64,000 nt of DNA from Catenulispora pinistramenti (GCF_018274385.1 NZ_JAAFYZ010000012.1:29746-93745), one strand, 5' to 3'. Shown: positions 35,833 to 44,736, numbered from the stretch's first letter. The notes: a model not told the origin generated them from the sequence alone. Numbers and translations: made by a program.

Positions 35833-36630
35833 GTGGCGTTCCGGGAGTTGAAGCCGGAGAGGGCCGCGGCGGGGAGCAGTCTGCGGACTGTCAACGCCAG
35901 CGTGCAGTCGGCTTGGGCCGCTCAACGCAGGAAACGCATCAAGAATTCGCTGTGGTGGGCACTGCCCATGATCGTGGTGTGCGGGATCGTCGGGTCGGCG
36001 ATGACCCGCCGCGGATATTTCGGTGTGGGCTTCGCGGTACTGGTGGGGCTGGCGTTGGCCGACGTGGCCTACACCAAGCCCGGACACGTGAGCCTGGCCG
36101 GCCGGCGGGCCTTCGGCGAGGCGGCCACCGCCCGGGCGATCAAACCTTTGAGGTTCCAGGGCTTCACCGCCCTGCACGACCGCCGGCTGGCCGCCAACGC
36201 GGTGGCCGGGATCCCGCCGGTGGACATCGAGCACCTGCTGATCGGCCCGGCCGGAGTGTTCCTGCTGGACTCCAAGAACTGGACCTCGGGCCCGGCGCCG
36301 CAGATGATCGGCAACAAGCTGTTCGTCGGGATGGACGACCGGGAGTCCACGCTCAAGCGGCTGGGTCTGGAGGCCCAGAACCTCACCAGCGCGCTGGGCC
36401 GGAGCCTGCCCTCCGGGGTCAAGGTGGAGCCGGTCCTGGTGGTGCACGCCAAGGACCTGCAGCCGACCCCGCGCTTCCTGGAGGGGGTCACCATCCTGCT
36501 CCCGGACCAGCTGGTCCCGACCTTCAGCACCATGCGCCAGCGAATGACCGCGACCCAGGCCGCGAAGCTGGCCGGCACCCTGGACACCCTGCTGCCGACC
36601 CGGACCGGGGACAAGGCGATCCGGAAGTGA
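35833..36630 (+). CDS. NERD domain membrane protein
   Basis: 265 aa from GTG 35833, after GAGGAG at 35816. Two N-terminal helices (about residues 40-75) precede a NERD domain. The diagnostic strand is HLLIGPAGVFLLDSKNW, with Asp and Lys positioned as in the nuclease-related fold. NERD proteins are thought to process nucleic acids, but their in vivo role is unknown. The membrane anchor is unusual for nucleic-acid enzymes. A second NERD protein without helices lies at 56.3 kb. Confidence 0.78.
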   Translation: MAFRELKPERAAAGSSLRTVNASVQSAWAAQRRKRIKNSLWWALPMIVVCGIVGSAMTRRGYFGVGFAVLVGLALADVAYTKPGHVSLAGRRAFGEAATARAIKPLRFQGFTALHDRRLAANAVAGIPPVDIEHLLIGPAGVFLLDSKNWTSGPAPQMIGNKLFVGMDDRESTLKRLGLEAQNLTSALGRSLPSGVKVEPVLVVHAKDLQPTPRFLEGVTILLPDQLVPTFSTMRQRMTATQAAKLAGTLDTLLPTRTGDKAIRK

Positions 36631-36669
36631 GCGCGGCGGCCGGCGCCGTGCGCTGAACCGAGCCGATCG

Positions 36670-36749
36670 CGCTCCGCATCAGCCCTGCTCCGCAATAACC
36701 CTGCTCCGGGTTAGCAGTGCTCCGCGTCAGCCCTGCTCCGCACCGCCGG
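36670..36749. repeat. Five 16-bp imperfect tandem repeats at the PadR stop
   Basis: Units begin at 36670, 36686, 36702, 36718 and 36734, each starting with [CT]GCTCCG. They cross the padR-like gene's stop codon, so its last codons are repeat-derived. Several units also contain a stop codon in minus-strand reading. Confidence 0.8.
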
Positions 36750-37380
36750 GCGCCTCGGTGTCGCCCTCGACGAACGGCGCCAGCGTCTCCAGGCTCCAGG
36801 TCAGCTCACCGCTCTCCAACTCCGCCACCACACCCTCGATCCACCGCAGCTCGGCCTCGGTGACCGCGACCAGGTACTCGTCGTCCAGCAGCGTCACCTT
36901 CGGCAGGCCGTACCCCTGGGCGTCGGCCAGCCCCTGCTTCGCCGCGGCCAGCGTCTTCGCCACCGCGTCGTGCCGCTCGCGCAGCGCGGCCAGCACGGCG
37001 TCCGGCCCCAGCATCATCAGGAAGGACAGAGCGGCGGGGAACTCCGGGTACTCCGGCCGCGGCACCCGCACGATGTCGTCGATCCACGCCTGCGCCGCCT
37101 CCCGCCCGGCGTCGGTGAGCTCGTAGACGGTCCGCTCCGGGTACTGCTGGTCGCGCTCGGTCTCCCGGACCGCGATCAGCCCGGCCGCGGTCAGCCGCTC
37201 CATCGTCTTGTACAGGCTCGCGCGCTGGCCGACGTTGACGACGTTCTCCTTGCCCCATTCCTTGAGCAGCCGCTGCACGCCGTACGGGTGCAGCGGCTTG
37301 TAGCCGAGAAGGGCGAGGACCGCGAGGGCCAGCGGGGAGCGGCGGGTCGCCGCCGCCGCCGGGGTCTGAGCTGCTGCCAT
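36727..37380 (-). CDS. PadR-family transcriptional regulator
   Basis: 217 aa. The N-terminal winged helix (SPLALAVLALLGYKPLHPYGVQRLLKEWG, then RASLYKTMERLTAAGLI and the wing TVYELTDAGREAA) is typical PadR. The C-terminal helical dimerisation region (LLDDEYLVAVTEAELRWIEGVVAEL) is of the longer PadR subgroup. It is transcribed divergently from the hypothetical gene at 37.5 kb, across two palindromes, so it likely represses both. The inducer is unknown. Confidence 0.88.
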   Translation of the reverse strand: MAAAQTPAAAATRRSPLALAVLALLGYKPLHPYGVQRLLKEWGKENVVNVGQRASLYKTMERLTAAGLIAVRETERDQQYPERTVYELTDAGREAAQAWIDDIVRVPRPEYPEFPAALSFLMMLGPDAVLAALRERHDAVAKTLAAAKQGLADAQGYGLPKVTLLDDEYLVAVTEAELRWIEGVVAELESGELTWSLETLAPFVEGDTEAPGGAEQG

Positions 37381-37385
37381 GCCGT

Positions 37386-37452
37386 CATCATAGCCATCGG
37401 AAGACTAGTCGCAAGATGTCTAGTTGACATGAAACTAGTGTCATTGACACTA
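37386..37452. promoter_or_regulatory. PadR promoter and two operator palindromes
   Basis: On the minus strand TTGCGA (37409-37414) and TATGAT (37386-37391) have a 17-bp spacer, and the start codon lies six bases beyond, so the message may be leaderless. ATGTC-TAGTT-GACAT (37416-37430) and TAGTGTCA-T-TGACACTA (37436-37452) are inverted repeats of PadR-box type. The plus strand also has TTGACA at 37424 as a possible -35 for the divergent gene. Confidence 0.65.
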
Positions 37453-37512
37453 TCGAATCAACGCGCCGAACCCCGGCCCCTCCCAGAGGGCAGAACCCGA
37501 GGAGCACCCGAG

Positions 37513-38055
37513 ATGACCAGCACGAACTCCACCGCCGCGACCACCACCCGCACCGTCGCCGAGGCCGCCGCCGAACCGGTCCGGCTGCACGCCGACCACA
37601 CCGCGGTCAAGCGCCTGGGCAACTGGAGCACCGCCGAGCGCTTCGAGGTCCGGGCCCGCCGCGGCTCGGTCGTGCTCGACCTGCGCTCGCCGCACCTGCC
37701 GGCCGGCGAACTGGTCGTAGACCTGGACCTGGACCGGGCGATGCTGAAGCTGCTGCTGCCCGACGACGCGGTCGTCGACCAGCGCGGCATCGCCTGGAGC
37801 GGCAGCGGCAAGGTGAAGGACGGCGTCGGCCGGCAGAACGCGCGCAAGGGCGAGCCGGCCGAGGCCGCCGACGGCGTCCGCCGGGTCCGGCTGACCGGCC
37901 GGATCCACAGCGGCGAGGTGCGTGTGGCGCGCGGCGGCGTGGCGATGCTCGCGGCGATGTTCAGCCGCGAGTACGTCGAGGACGTCAAGAAGGCCCGGCG
38001 CGAGGGCGCCTGGCCGACCGTGGACGACCCGACCCGCGTCCCGAAGAACGCCTGA
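37513..38055 (+). CDS. Conserved beta-rich hypothetical protein under PadR control
   Basis: 180 aa from ATG 37513, eight bases after GAGGAG. No signal or membrane segment. The sequence is a succession of short strands (FEVRARRGSVVLDLRSPHL, GELVVDLDLDRAMLKLLLPDD, RVRLTGRIHSGEVRVARGGVAML), suggesting a right-handed beta-helix or LiaF-like C-terminal fold, and ends in a conserved Trp-Pro-Thr-Val-Asp-Asp-Pro segment. It is a recurrent actinomycete hypothetical; function unknown. Its placement divergent from PadR suggests it is the main regulated target. Confidence 0.68.
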   Translation: MTSTNSTAATTTRTVAEAAAEPVRLHADHTAVKRLGNWSTAERFEVRARRGSVVLDLRSPHLPAGELVVDLDLDRAMLKLLLPDDAVVDQRGIAWSGSGKVKDGVGRQNARKGEPAEAADGVRRVRLTGRIHSGEVRVARGGVAMLAAMFSREYVEDVKKARREGAWPTVDDPTRVPKNA

Positions 38056-38097
38056 TCGCGAGCGCCTGGGCGCAAAGGCGCCTACCAGGCCGCGCGA

Positions 38098-38139
38098 CCG
38101 AAGCGGCGCGCCTCCCATTCGGGAGACGCGCCGCTTCGG
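38098..38139. terminator. Hairpin between convergent genes
   Basis: CCGAAGCGGCGCG (38098-38110) is perfectly complementary to 38127-38139, and an inner CTCCC/GGGAG stem extends it. It has no T-run but is a strong stem between the hypothetical gene and the convergent PLD gene. Confidence 0.7.
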
Positions 38140-38177
38140 CGTCCGCCGGACGGTGTCAGCCGTCCGCGGTCATCGGC

Positions 38178-40490
38178 TCATCGGACGACGATCCCGATGG
38201 ACCCCAGACACATGGCGGTGTTGTTGTCGGCCGCGGTAGCCGAACCGAAGAAGCCCGTTACCTCCTGGCTCTGCGGACTCGCGGCCCGCAGGGTGAAGGT
38301 CTGGACGTTCGAGGTCGAGGCCCCGCTGCCGAAGACCTCGCTGACGGCACCGCTGCGCTGGTGGAACTGGATCTTGGTGATGTACCGGCCGCCGTACCAG
38401 GTCCCGAACTCGCCGGAGATCCCGACCAGCGGGTCCTCCTCGCTGAAGGTGAGCGTCGTCTTCGGCGCGCTGCCGACCGGCACCCCGTTGCCGCCGCGGA
38501 GCGGGTCGGCGGTCCCGTCCCCGTGAGTGGCGTGGATGCCGTCGATGATCTCGCCGTGGTAGACGTCGACGCTGCCGATCCGCTCGGTCGAGGACGTGTC
38601 GTCGAACGGGTTGCCCGGCGCGCCGGCCGGACCCATCCTCACCGCGGGCGCCGCCGGGTCGTCTTGCGCAGTCCGGGCGTGCGGGCCGGCGTACCGCCAC
38701 AGCGGTTCCCAGTAGGCCTTGAGTAGTTCGGCCACGGCCTCGGGGCCCTCGATGAGGTAGTTGAACTCCGACAGGGAGCCCGGGTACAGGTTGTCCGACC
38801 CGACGACGTAGGCCTCGTCGTCGATGATCATCAGCTTGGAATGGTTGCCGGGGGCGGACGGGACCTTGTCGTAGACGTAGCCGCTCGCGTTGAGGACGGA
38901 AGTCGCCGCGCTGCCGATCACGCCCTTAACGGGGGGCTGCTCGCTCAGCGGCGGTTGTTTGAGGGTGGCGGTGTATCCGTCCTTGGACAGCCCGGGCCAC
39001 TTGTAGGTGTCGCCCTCCACGTTGTTCGCCGGGGGTACGGCGTCTGTGTAGTAGAAGGGTGCGACCGCCAACCGGCTCAGCGCTTCGGCGCGGGCCCCGC
39101 CCGGGTCCGGCAACACGGCGTCGGTCTGGACGTCGTGCGTCATGTAGTACCGCATCAGGTCGAAGGTGCGGACCGCGCCGGACCCGAACGAGTACTGGTC
39201 GCCCTCGGCGCCGGCCCCCGCGTCCAGCGGCGAGACGACCACCTGCACGGTCAGTTCCTTGGTGGCCAGCAGCGCCTGGATGAGCCACTGGCAGACGACG
39301 TGGTCCGACCAGTTCTTCTTCCACGCGCTGATCAGGTCCATCTGCGACATCTTGATGGTGCGCTTCGCGCCCAGGATCAGCTGCTGCTTCATCAGCTCGG
39401 ACGCGTTCTGGAAGTCCGTGCCGTCGCGCCAGTACTTACCCACCGCCAGCATCCCGGTGGCCGGCTTGTACTCGTTGAGCGCGTCGTACTCCGTGTACAT
39501 CACGCGGATCGGGAAGACGTCCGCGGTGAGGCCGGGGAGCGTCTGCAGATCCTGGCCGCGGATGTCGCCGGGCGCGGGGCCGGTGGGCGGCACGATCGCC
39601 GTCGCGGCGGGCTTGGGGTCCTCGTCGTGCAGCTTGACGATCGCCGCCTGCTGGTCGCCGACGTACTTGACGGCCGCCGGCGTGGTGAGCGGGTTGCTCG
39701 GCCGGGACGTGGCGGGGTCGCGGTTCTGCCATGTCAGCTTCACCGGATCCAGCTGCTCGGAGCTGAGCAGGTCGTTGCCGACCGCCCACAGCTGGTCCAG
39801 GTAGCTCTGCGCGCCGGCCGCCCCGGGGCCGTGGACGACGACCGAGGCGTCGTGGACCGGCGGGTAGCTGCGGAACAGGTCCATGTTCAGGTTGTGGCCG
39901 CCGGCCAGCGCGGTCGTCCCGTCGACGACGACGATCTTGGAGTGGTTCCAGGTCATCTTCGTGTCGTCGCTGGAGAACATGCTGTCGTTGCCGAAGACCT
40001 TCAGCTGGAGCGCGTCCAGGAAGCCCTCCCGGAGGCGGTAGAACCGGCCCAGCCAGATGTCCGGCGGCTTCTCCCAGGCCTGGCTCCGATCCCGCACCAG
40101 GCGGATCAGGGCCTGCTTGAAGAGCGTGTAGTTCGTCGGCTCGCCGACCGGCACCATCGGTGTCTGGCCGAACAGGAACCGGAACTGGGTCGGGGCGGTC
40201 CGGCCCGAGCGCGCGCTCAGCGCGGTGTCCATGGCGCCGATGATGACGCCGGCCCAGTCCGGGTCCGGGCAGTTCAGCGACGATATGTCGCAGCGGTAGA
40301 ACGACTTCTGGACGCACTCCTCCAGCGCCCGCTCGAAGTCGGCCTGCCGGGCCCAGGACTGGTCCATGATGCCGGGGCCGAACGGCTGGCCCCACACCCG
40401 CGGGGTATCCATCAGCCGGACGTAGCCGCGTCCAGAGCGAGCGCTGAAGTAGCCCTTTACCTTCTGTTGCACACTGTCGATCTCAGTCAT
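38178..40490 (-). CDS. Phospholipase D-like protein with jacalin-like lectin domain
   Basis: 770 aa. It has two HxKx4D motifs: HSKIVVVD at residue 183, followed by GGHNLNMD, and HSKLMIID at 550, followed by GSDNLYPGSL. Together they form one PLD active site. Family members cleave or transfer phosphodiesters of lipids or nucleic acids. The last 130 residues (DGIHATHGDG, EEDPLVGISGEFGTWYGGRYITKIQFHQRSG, then EVTGFFGSATAADNN) are a jacalin-type lectin, which binds mannose or galactose glycans. No signal peptide is seen, although a lectin would act outside the cell. It is 18 bases after the hydrolase gene and well served by AGAGGAGAG, so they form an operon. Confidence 0.83.
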   Translation of the reverse strand: MTEIDSVQQKVKGYFSARSGRGYVRLMDTPRVWGQPFGPGIMDQSWARQADFERALEECVQKSFYRCDISSLNCPDPDWAGVIIGAMDTALSARSGRTAPTQFRFLFGQTPMVPVGEPTNYTLFKQALIRLVRDRSQAWEKPPDIWLGRFYRLREGFLDALQLKVFGNDSMFSSDDTKMTWNHSKIVVVDGTTALAGGHNLNMDLFRSYPPVHDASVVVHGPGAAGAQSYLDQLWAVGNDLLSSEQLDPVKLTWQNRDPATSRPSNPLTTPAAVKYVGDQQAAIVKLHDEDPKPAATAIVPPTGPAPGDIRGQDLQTLPGLTADVFPIRVMYTEYDALNEYKPATGMLAVGKYWRDGTDFQNASELMKQQLILGAKRTIKMSQMDLISAWKKNWSDHVVCQWLIQALLATKELTVQVVVSPLDAGAGAEGDQYSFGSGAVRTFDLMRYYMTHDVQTDAVLPDPGGARAEALSRLAVAPFYYTDAVPPANNVEGDTYKWPGLSKDGYTATLKQPPLSEQPPVKGVIGSAATSVLNASGYVYDKVPSAPGNHSKLMIIDDEAYVVGSDNLYPGSLSEFNYLIEGPEAVAELLKAYWEPLWRYAGPHARTAQDDPAAPAVRMGPAGAPGNPFDDTSSTERIGSVDVYHGEIIDGIHATHGDGTADPLRGGNGVPVGSAPKTTLTFSEEDPLVGISGEFGTWYGGRYITKIQFHQRSGAVSEVFGSGASTSNVQTFTLRAASPQSQEVTGFFGSATAADNNTAMCLGSIGIVVR

Positions 40491-40508
40491 GGCTTCTCTC
40501 GCTCTCCT

Positions 40509-41705
40509 CTACAGGAAGGTCCATCGAACCCAGCCACCGTCCTTGGCGGCGGCCGCGGTGACCGGATAGGGCTGCCGGTAGGGCGGGTCGCCGACCACGT
40601 CCTCGAGGTAGTAGGTGTTCCACGGGATGCTCCCGGAGATCGAGGACACGCGCCGGACGTACGGACGCAGCGGTTTCACGCTGTCCCGCAACGGACCGCC
40701 GGCCATCGCGTCGAGCTGTGCGTGGTCGAGGTGGATCTCCTGCCGCAGCTGGAGTGCGGGCTGTTCGACCGCCGACTTCGCGGCGAAGGCCGTCCCCCAC
40801 TCGGTGAGGTAGGCCCGGGCCAGCTTGTAGACCAGCTGCCCGACCCGCCCGACGCTCGGGCTGAGGTTGGCCGGGTCGTACTGGCCGTCGGCGGTCGTGT
40901 TGCCGGCGACCGTCCCGTGCCGCCCGCGGCACGCGAACAGCTTGTACTCGGTGGGCTGCGCCGCGCCGCTCTTGGGCGGCGCCAGCGGGTCGGTGAGCTG
41001 GTAGTTGTCGGCCAGACTCATCCAGTCGCCGCCCAGCGTCAGGGCCTGGGTGCTCCCGGCCATCCGCGCGTTGGGCCGCGGCACCACGCCGTTGAACCCG
41101 GTGTCCAGGTGGTCCCACGCGGTGACGCCGACGTAGGAGGCGACGTTCGGCGAGAGCTGGGTGAGGATCCCGTACCAGGTGCCCGGGCCCGGCACCGGGT
41201 CGATCGCGAGGATGCGCACCGGGATGTTCTTCACCTCCGGCGAGCCGTACGCCTGCAGGAACCAGGCGGCCATGACGCATTCCACGGCGCCCCGGCTGTG
41301 CCCGATGAAGTTGTACGCCTGCGCCCCGCTGGCCGCCGCGAGGTTCGCGCCGTGCAGCGCGAGGGCCGCGGCCTCCCAGCCGGTGAGCGACGAAGTCGTC
41401 GAACGCCGGTCACCGCCGGAGTACTTCTGCGCCTCGTTGAGCAGATCGCCGGGCACCTTGAGCGGACCGCTCAGCATCAGCGGTTCACTGGTGTTGCCGG
41501 GCTGGCTCCAGTCGTTCTGTCCCACCCCGCGCACGGTCACGCTGGGCCCGGTGGCGTGCAGATCGCCGGAGATCTCCTTGTGGACGCGGACCGGGATGTA
41601 ACCCGTCGCCGGGTCGTAGATCCGCAGATCGCTGTCGCTGCGTGAGGCCTCACCCTCGTCCCGGGTGCAGGCCGTCCCGCAGAAAGACACGGTGAACACG
41701 GTCAT
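40509..41705 (-). CDS. Alpha/beta hydrolase with GHSRG nucleophile motif
   Basis: 398 aa from ATG 41705 (GGGAAGGG upstream). The N-terminus VFTVSFCGTACTRDEGEASR is followed by 'IPVRVHKEISGDLHATGPSV', then the nucleophile elbow FIGHSRGAVE with Ser137 and an AIDPVPGPGTWYG strand supplying an acidic residue. This layout recalls DUF2235/Tle-type phospholipases of type VI effectors, where the elbow is G-x-S-x-G. I do not recognise the precise family. There is no signal peptide. It is co-transcribed with the PLD-jacalin gene, so both probably attack lipids or glycolipids. Toxin or effector function is inference. Confidence 0.72.
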   Translation of the reverse strand: MTVFTVSFCGTACTRDEGEASRSDSDLRIYDPATGYIPVRVHKEISGDLHATGPSVTVRGVGQNDWSQPGNTSEPLMLSGPLKVPGDLLNEAQKYSGGDRRSTTSSLTGWEAAALALHGANLAAASGAQAYNFIGHSRGAVECVMAAWFLQAYGSPEVKNIPVRILAIDPVPGPGTWYGILTQLSPNVASYVGVTAWDHLDTGFNGVVPRPNARMAGSTQALTLGGDWMSLADNYQLTDPLAPPKSGAAQPTEYKLFACRGRHGTVAGNTTADGQYDPANLSPSVGRVGQLVYKLARAYLTEWGTAFAAKSAVEQPALQLRQEIHLDHAQLDAMAGGPLRDSVKPLRPYVRRVSSISGSIPWNTYYLEDVVGDPPYRQPYPVTAAAAKDGGWVRWTFL

Positions 41706-42149
41706 TCGATCGCCCTTCCCTTCACTGAGCTGGGCTTTTTCCCTCTTTGTGAGCGGAGCGTATCTCGGTATCACCGGCCATCACAGACATCAGGTGATGA
41801 TTCAGTCAGCGATATCGGAACCCTGACATAAAGGTCCTCATCTAACAACTACGAACCCTGATATACCGGTCGGCCCCTGTGCTGCGATGACCGGTCGAAC
41901 CGGGTCGGAATAGCGAGGAACCCGCAGGTGAATTGTGAAGATGATCTATATAGGGGGTACCTCGGATACCGGAGGGGGCGGCAGCGGCGTTGGATGGGGA
42001 GGCCACCTGTGGGTCCGGCGGGCGGCGGTGCGGGATCCAGCGAGGATCCGGGTTTTGACCGTTCCTTGATTCGGTCTCGGCTACCGCCGATCCAGGGCGC
42101 CCCCTACGCTTGCCGCGTGAAAAACGGAATCCGCGAACAGGGGGGCGGC
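41706..42149. other. Divergent intergenic region with ECF-like promoter
   Basis: No gene is supported in 444 bases. GAACCCTGAYAT occurs twice (41818-41829, 41853-41864). The first, extended as GGAACC-N16-CATCTA (41817-41844), fits a SigE-type ECF promoter facing the membrane/coiled-coil gene. TACGCT at 42105 is a possible -10 for a leaderless GTG at 42117. Confidence 0.4.
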
Positions 42150-43811
42150 ATGAGTTGGAAGCACGTCCAGTCCTGGGCGGACAAGCACCCTGTGCCCTCC
42201 GTGGCGATCGGCGGTGCCGCGGCCGTCATCGTGCTCGGCCTGATCGGTCTGCTGGTCTGGAAGCTGCACGGCAAGGACCGCTCGGTCAAGGTCCGCGGCC
42301 TGGTGGCGCTCGGGACGCTGATGGCCACCATGGTCCAGGCCTCGGGGATGTGGCACTTCTTCGGCGACGTCATGCACATGTCGCTGGCGTACAAGATCGT
42401 CATGTTCCCGTTCCTGGAGATCCTGATCCTGGCCTTCGGCCTCAAGGCGCTGGAGAAGGCCGAGGAGGCGGGCAACTGGCTGATCTACGCCGCGATGCTG
42501 TGGATCCTGGCGATCTCCTCCGGCGGCATGTCGGCTTCCGACTCCTCCGGATTCCGTGAGGGCCTGTTCCGGCTCCTGGTCGCGGTGGTCATCGCCGTCC
42601 TGTGGACCCTGGACCTGCTGGACTTGTGGCTCAAGGCCCGTAAGAAGAAGGCCGACGAGGCGGGCCGGCCGCTGGAGAAGGTCCGGTGGCGCTTCACCCC
42701 GCGCGAGCTCGGCATCCGCCTGGGCCTGGCCTCGGCGGACGACTCGACGCTGTCCGACCTGGACGCCAACCGGCACTTCGAGCGCTACCTGCGGGTCTCG
42801 GACAAACTGAGGATCCTCAAGGAACACAACGCCCGGGACGGCGCGATCCACCGCATCGCCGCCCGCGAGGCGAAGGCCAAGGCCCGACTCCAGCGGCACG
42901 CGCGTCTGCACGCCGATCCCAGTGCCCTGATGAACGCCCTGGGGGCCCAGGCCGTGGCGGACGCCCAGGTCCGGCTCGGCATCGACGAGGCGCAGACCGA
43001 GCTCCGCCAGGCCCGGCAGCGGGCCGAGGAGAGCGCGGCCGAAGCCGACCAGCTCAATGAACTGCTGAGGACCGAGCGGGACGCCGCGGCCAAGGCGGCG
43101 CAGGAGGCGGCGGCGAAGATCGAAGAGCTCGCCGCGTCGCTGAAGGCCGACCAGGCGCAGGCGGCCTCGGCGGCGGAGCGGGACCGGTCCGAACTCGCCC
43201 AGGAGCTGACGGAGCTGCGCGCCGAGCTGGAGGCGGCCCGAGCCCGGACCGGCGAGGCGGATCTGGAAGTCGAGAAGAGCCTGCGGGCTCGGCGTGAGCT
43301 GGTCGCCGACCTGGAGATCGAGCGGCGCGAGCGGATCCACATCGAGGAGCTGCGGACCCAGGACGACAAGAACGCCAAGCGCCGAATAGCCGATCTGGAA
43401 CGTGCTCTGGACGACCTGCGCTCCACACGTCAGATTTCCGCTCATGCCCCGACCCCGGTCCACGCTCCCGGTCCGGCTCCGGCGACGATCCCCGCGCAAC
43501 GACCGGCGCCGACCGCTGCCCCCGGGCCGGAACCGCGGGCGGCCGAGGCATCGGCGATCACGGTCAACGGCTCGAACGGCTCCGGCCGCCAGACGACGGC
43601 GAAGCAGGCGTTCTATCAGGCCGCCGATCAGCTGACCGACCAAGGCGCCGACGCCGACCATCCGCTGTTGAGCCCGCACGGTCCGACCCGCCATGCCGCC
43701 GCCCGTGAACTCGTCGACTCGCTGGGCTACAGCGACACCGCGAACCAGACGGTCCGGCGCTATGCCAAGGCCTACCTCGATGAGCGGAAGTCGGAGGCCG
43801 GCTCGCGTTAG
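42150..43811 (+). CDS. Membrane protein with long coiled coil and C-terminal helical domain
   Basis: 553 aa from ATG 42150 (GGGGGGCGGC upstream; in-frame GTG 42117 is an alternative). Four to five helices occupy residues about 10-170, including a His-Phe-Phe-Gly-Asp-Val-Met-His segment. Then comes about 230 residues of continuous coiled coil rich in Ala, Glu, Gln and Arg, a Pro/Ala linker, and a C-terminal domain (AFYQAADQLTDQGAD, RHAAARELVDSLGYSDTANQTVRRYAKAYL) that looks like a small DNA-binding helical domain. The plan is similar to DUF2637/SpdB-type proteins of actinomycete plasmids and chromosomes. Function unknown. Its stop overlaps the opposite-strand stop. Confidence 0.68.
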   Translation: MSWKHVQSWADKHPVPSVAIGGAAAVIVLGLIGLLVWKLHGKDRSVKVRGLVALGTLMATMVQASGMWHFFGDVMHMSLAYKIVMFPFLEILILAFGLKALEKAEEAGNWLIYAAMLWILAISSGGMSASDSSGFREGLFRLLVAVVIAVLWTLDLLDLWLKARKKKADEAGRPLEKVRWRFTPRELGIRLGLASADDSTLSDLDANRHFERYLRVSDKLRILKEHNARDGAIHRIAAREAKAKARLQRHARLHADPSALMNALGAQAVADAQVRLGIDEAQTELRQARQRAEESAAEADQLNELLRTERDAAAKAAQEAAAKIEELAASLKADQAQAASAAERDRSELAQELTELRAELEAARARTGEADLEVEKSLRARRELVADLEIERRERIHIEELRTQDDKNAKRRIADLERALDDLRSTRQISAHAPTPVHAPGPAPATIPAQRPAPTAAPGPEPRAAEASAITVNGSNGSGRQTTAKQAFYQAADQLTDQGADADHPLLSPHGPTRHAAARELVDSLGYSDTANQTVRRYAKAYLDERKSEAGSR

Positions 43812-44290
43812 GCCGCCGTTCCTCGGCCCGGAACCGTGCGCCGCCATTGAAAGAACCAGTGCCAGGTGGTGTTGTGGATGATGTAGCCGGCATAGGTGAT
43901 ACACAGGGCCCTCCCGGACCAGGACCACCCCCGCAGAAACGCGATGATGACGGCCAGTTGCAGGAGCCCGGGGATGAACCAGAAGCCGATCCGGGCCCCG
44001 TAGGCGTCGTACTGCATGAGGAGCCCGAAGTCGGCGATCAGATAGGCCAGGATCGCGCGCCGGGCGATGTCCCCGGCCAGCCGGCCGGACTCACGCGGGC
44101 CGTCGACCGCGAGCCGGAGCCGGAGCGCGAACGTCGCCAGCGACAGCACTTCACGGGGCTTGGGCCTCTGCTGTCCGGCCCGCGCGCCGTCCATGAGTAC
44201 CGTGAGCATCTCCTCGGCGTGCTCGGCCCGGTAGCCGCGGGGCAGCATCCTCAGGATGCTGCGATAGCCGCTCTCCAACGTATCGGTCAC
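43808..44290 (-). CDS. Membrane protein coupled to PadR
   Basis: 160 aa from GTG 44290, overlapping the PadR stop (GTGA). The N-terminal half is soluble with 'SGYRSILRMLPRGYRAEHAEEMLTVLM', the sort of leader seen on PadR-associated permease-like proteins. Three to four helices follow. The pair PadR plus a small multi-TM protein recurs in actinomycetes and may respond to envelope or drug stress; that role is inferred from other families. Confidence 0.68.
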   Translation of the reverse strand: MTDTLESGYRSILRMLPRGYRAEHAEEMLTVLMDGARAGQQRPKPREVLSLATFALRLRLAVDGPRESGRLAGDIARRAILAYLIADFGLLMQYDAYGARIGFWFIPGLLQLAVIIAFLRGWSWSGRALCITYAGYIIHNTTWHWFFQWRRTVPGRGTAA

Positions 44291-44655
44291 ACCGTTCCCC
44301 CCATCGTGTCCGGCCCGACGTCGCGGCCCGGTGGCATGAACTTCTTCAGCCGGGCCAAGGCCACTGCCGCGTCGGCGGCCATTCGGTTCGCCTCGGCGGC
44401 CAGAACCGCCGCCCCGGCGTCGGTGAGGCGGTAGTAGCGGCGCAGGCGTCCGGCCTCGACCTCGTCGCGGTGTTTCGCGATGAGGCCGTCGCCGGTCAGC
44501 CGCTCGAGTGCGCCGTAGAGAGTGCCGATCCGCAGATCGACACGGCCGTCGGTGATCCGCCGCACTTCCTGGACGATGCCGTAGCCATGGCGTGGCTCGT
44601 CTATCAGGGCCGTGAGGATCAGGAAGACCGGCTCCGTCCTGCCGAGTGCCTTCAT
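44287..44655 (-). CDS. PadR-family regulator
   Basis: 122 aa from ATG 44655. It is the short PadR form: TEPVFLILTALIDEPRHGYGIVQEVRRI, then DLRIGTLYGALERLTGDGLI and the wing LRRYYRLTDAGAAVLAAE. It starts a two-gene operon with the membrane protein. The upstream region holds the palindrome GCTCGCGAGC (44672-44681) and AGCT half-sites around 44680-44698 that may be its operator. No Shine-Dalgarno is seen. Confidence 0.85.
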   Translation of the reverse strand: MKALGRTEPVFLILTALIDEPRHGYGIVQEVRRITDGRVDLRIGTLYGALERLTGDGLIAKHRDEVEAGRLRRYYRLTDAGAAVLAAEANRMAADAAVALARLKKFMPPGRDVGPDTMGGTV

Positions 44656-44736
44656 GGAAGAAGATATATCGGCTCGCGAGCTATTGGGCAAGAGCTGATA
44701 GCGGGGCGCAGCCATGCCGGTGCGTCGTGAGTCCGC

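Noticed and set aside
40509..41705. Definite type VI secretion effector
   Set aside because: The GHSRG layout is suggestive, but no secretion or immunity genes are near, so only a hydrolase call was made.
41853..41875. Second GAACC copy as another ECF promoter
   Set aside because: No matching -10 sequence lies 16-17 bases downstream.
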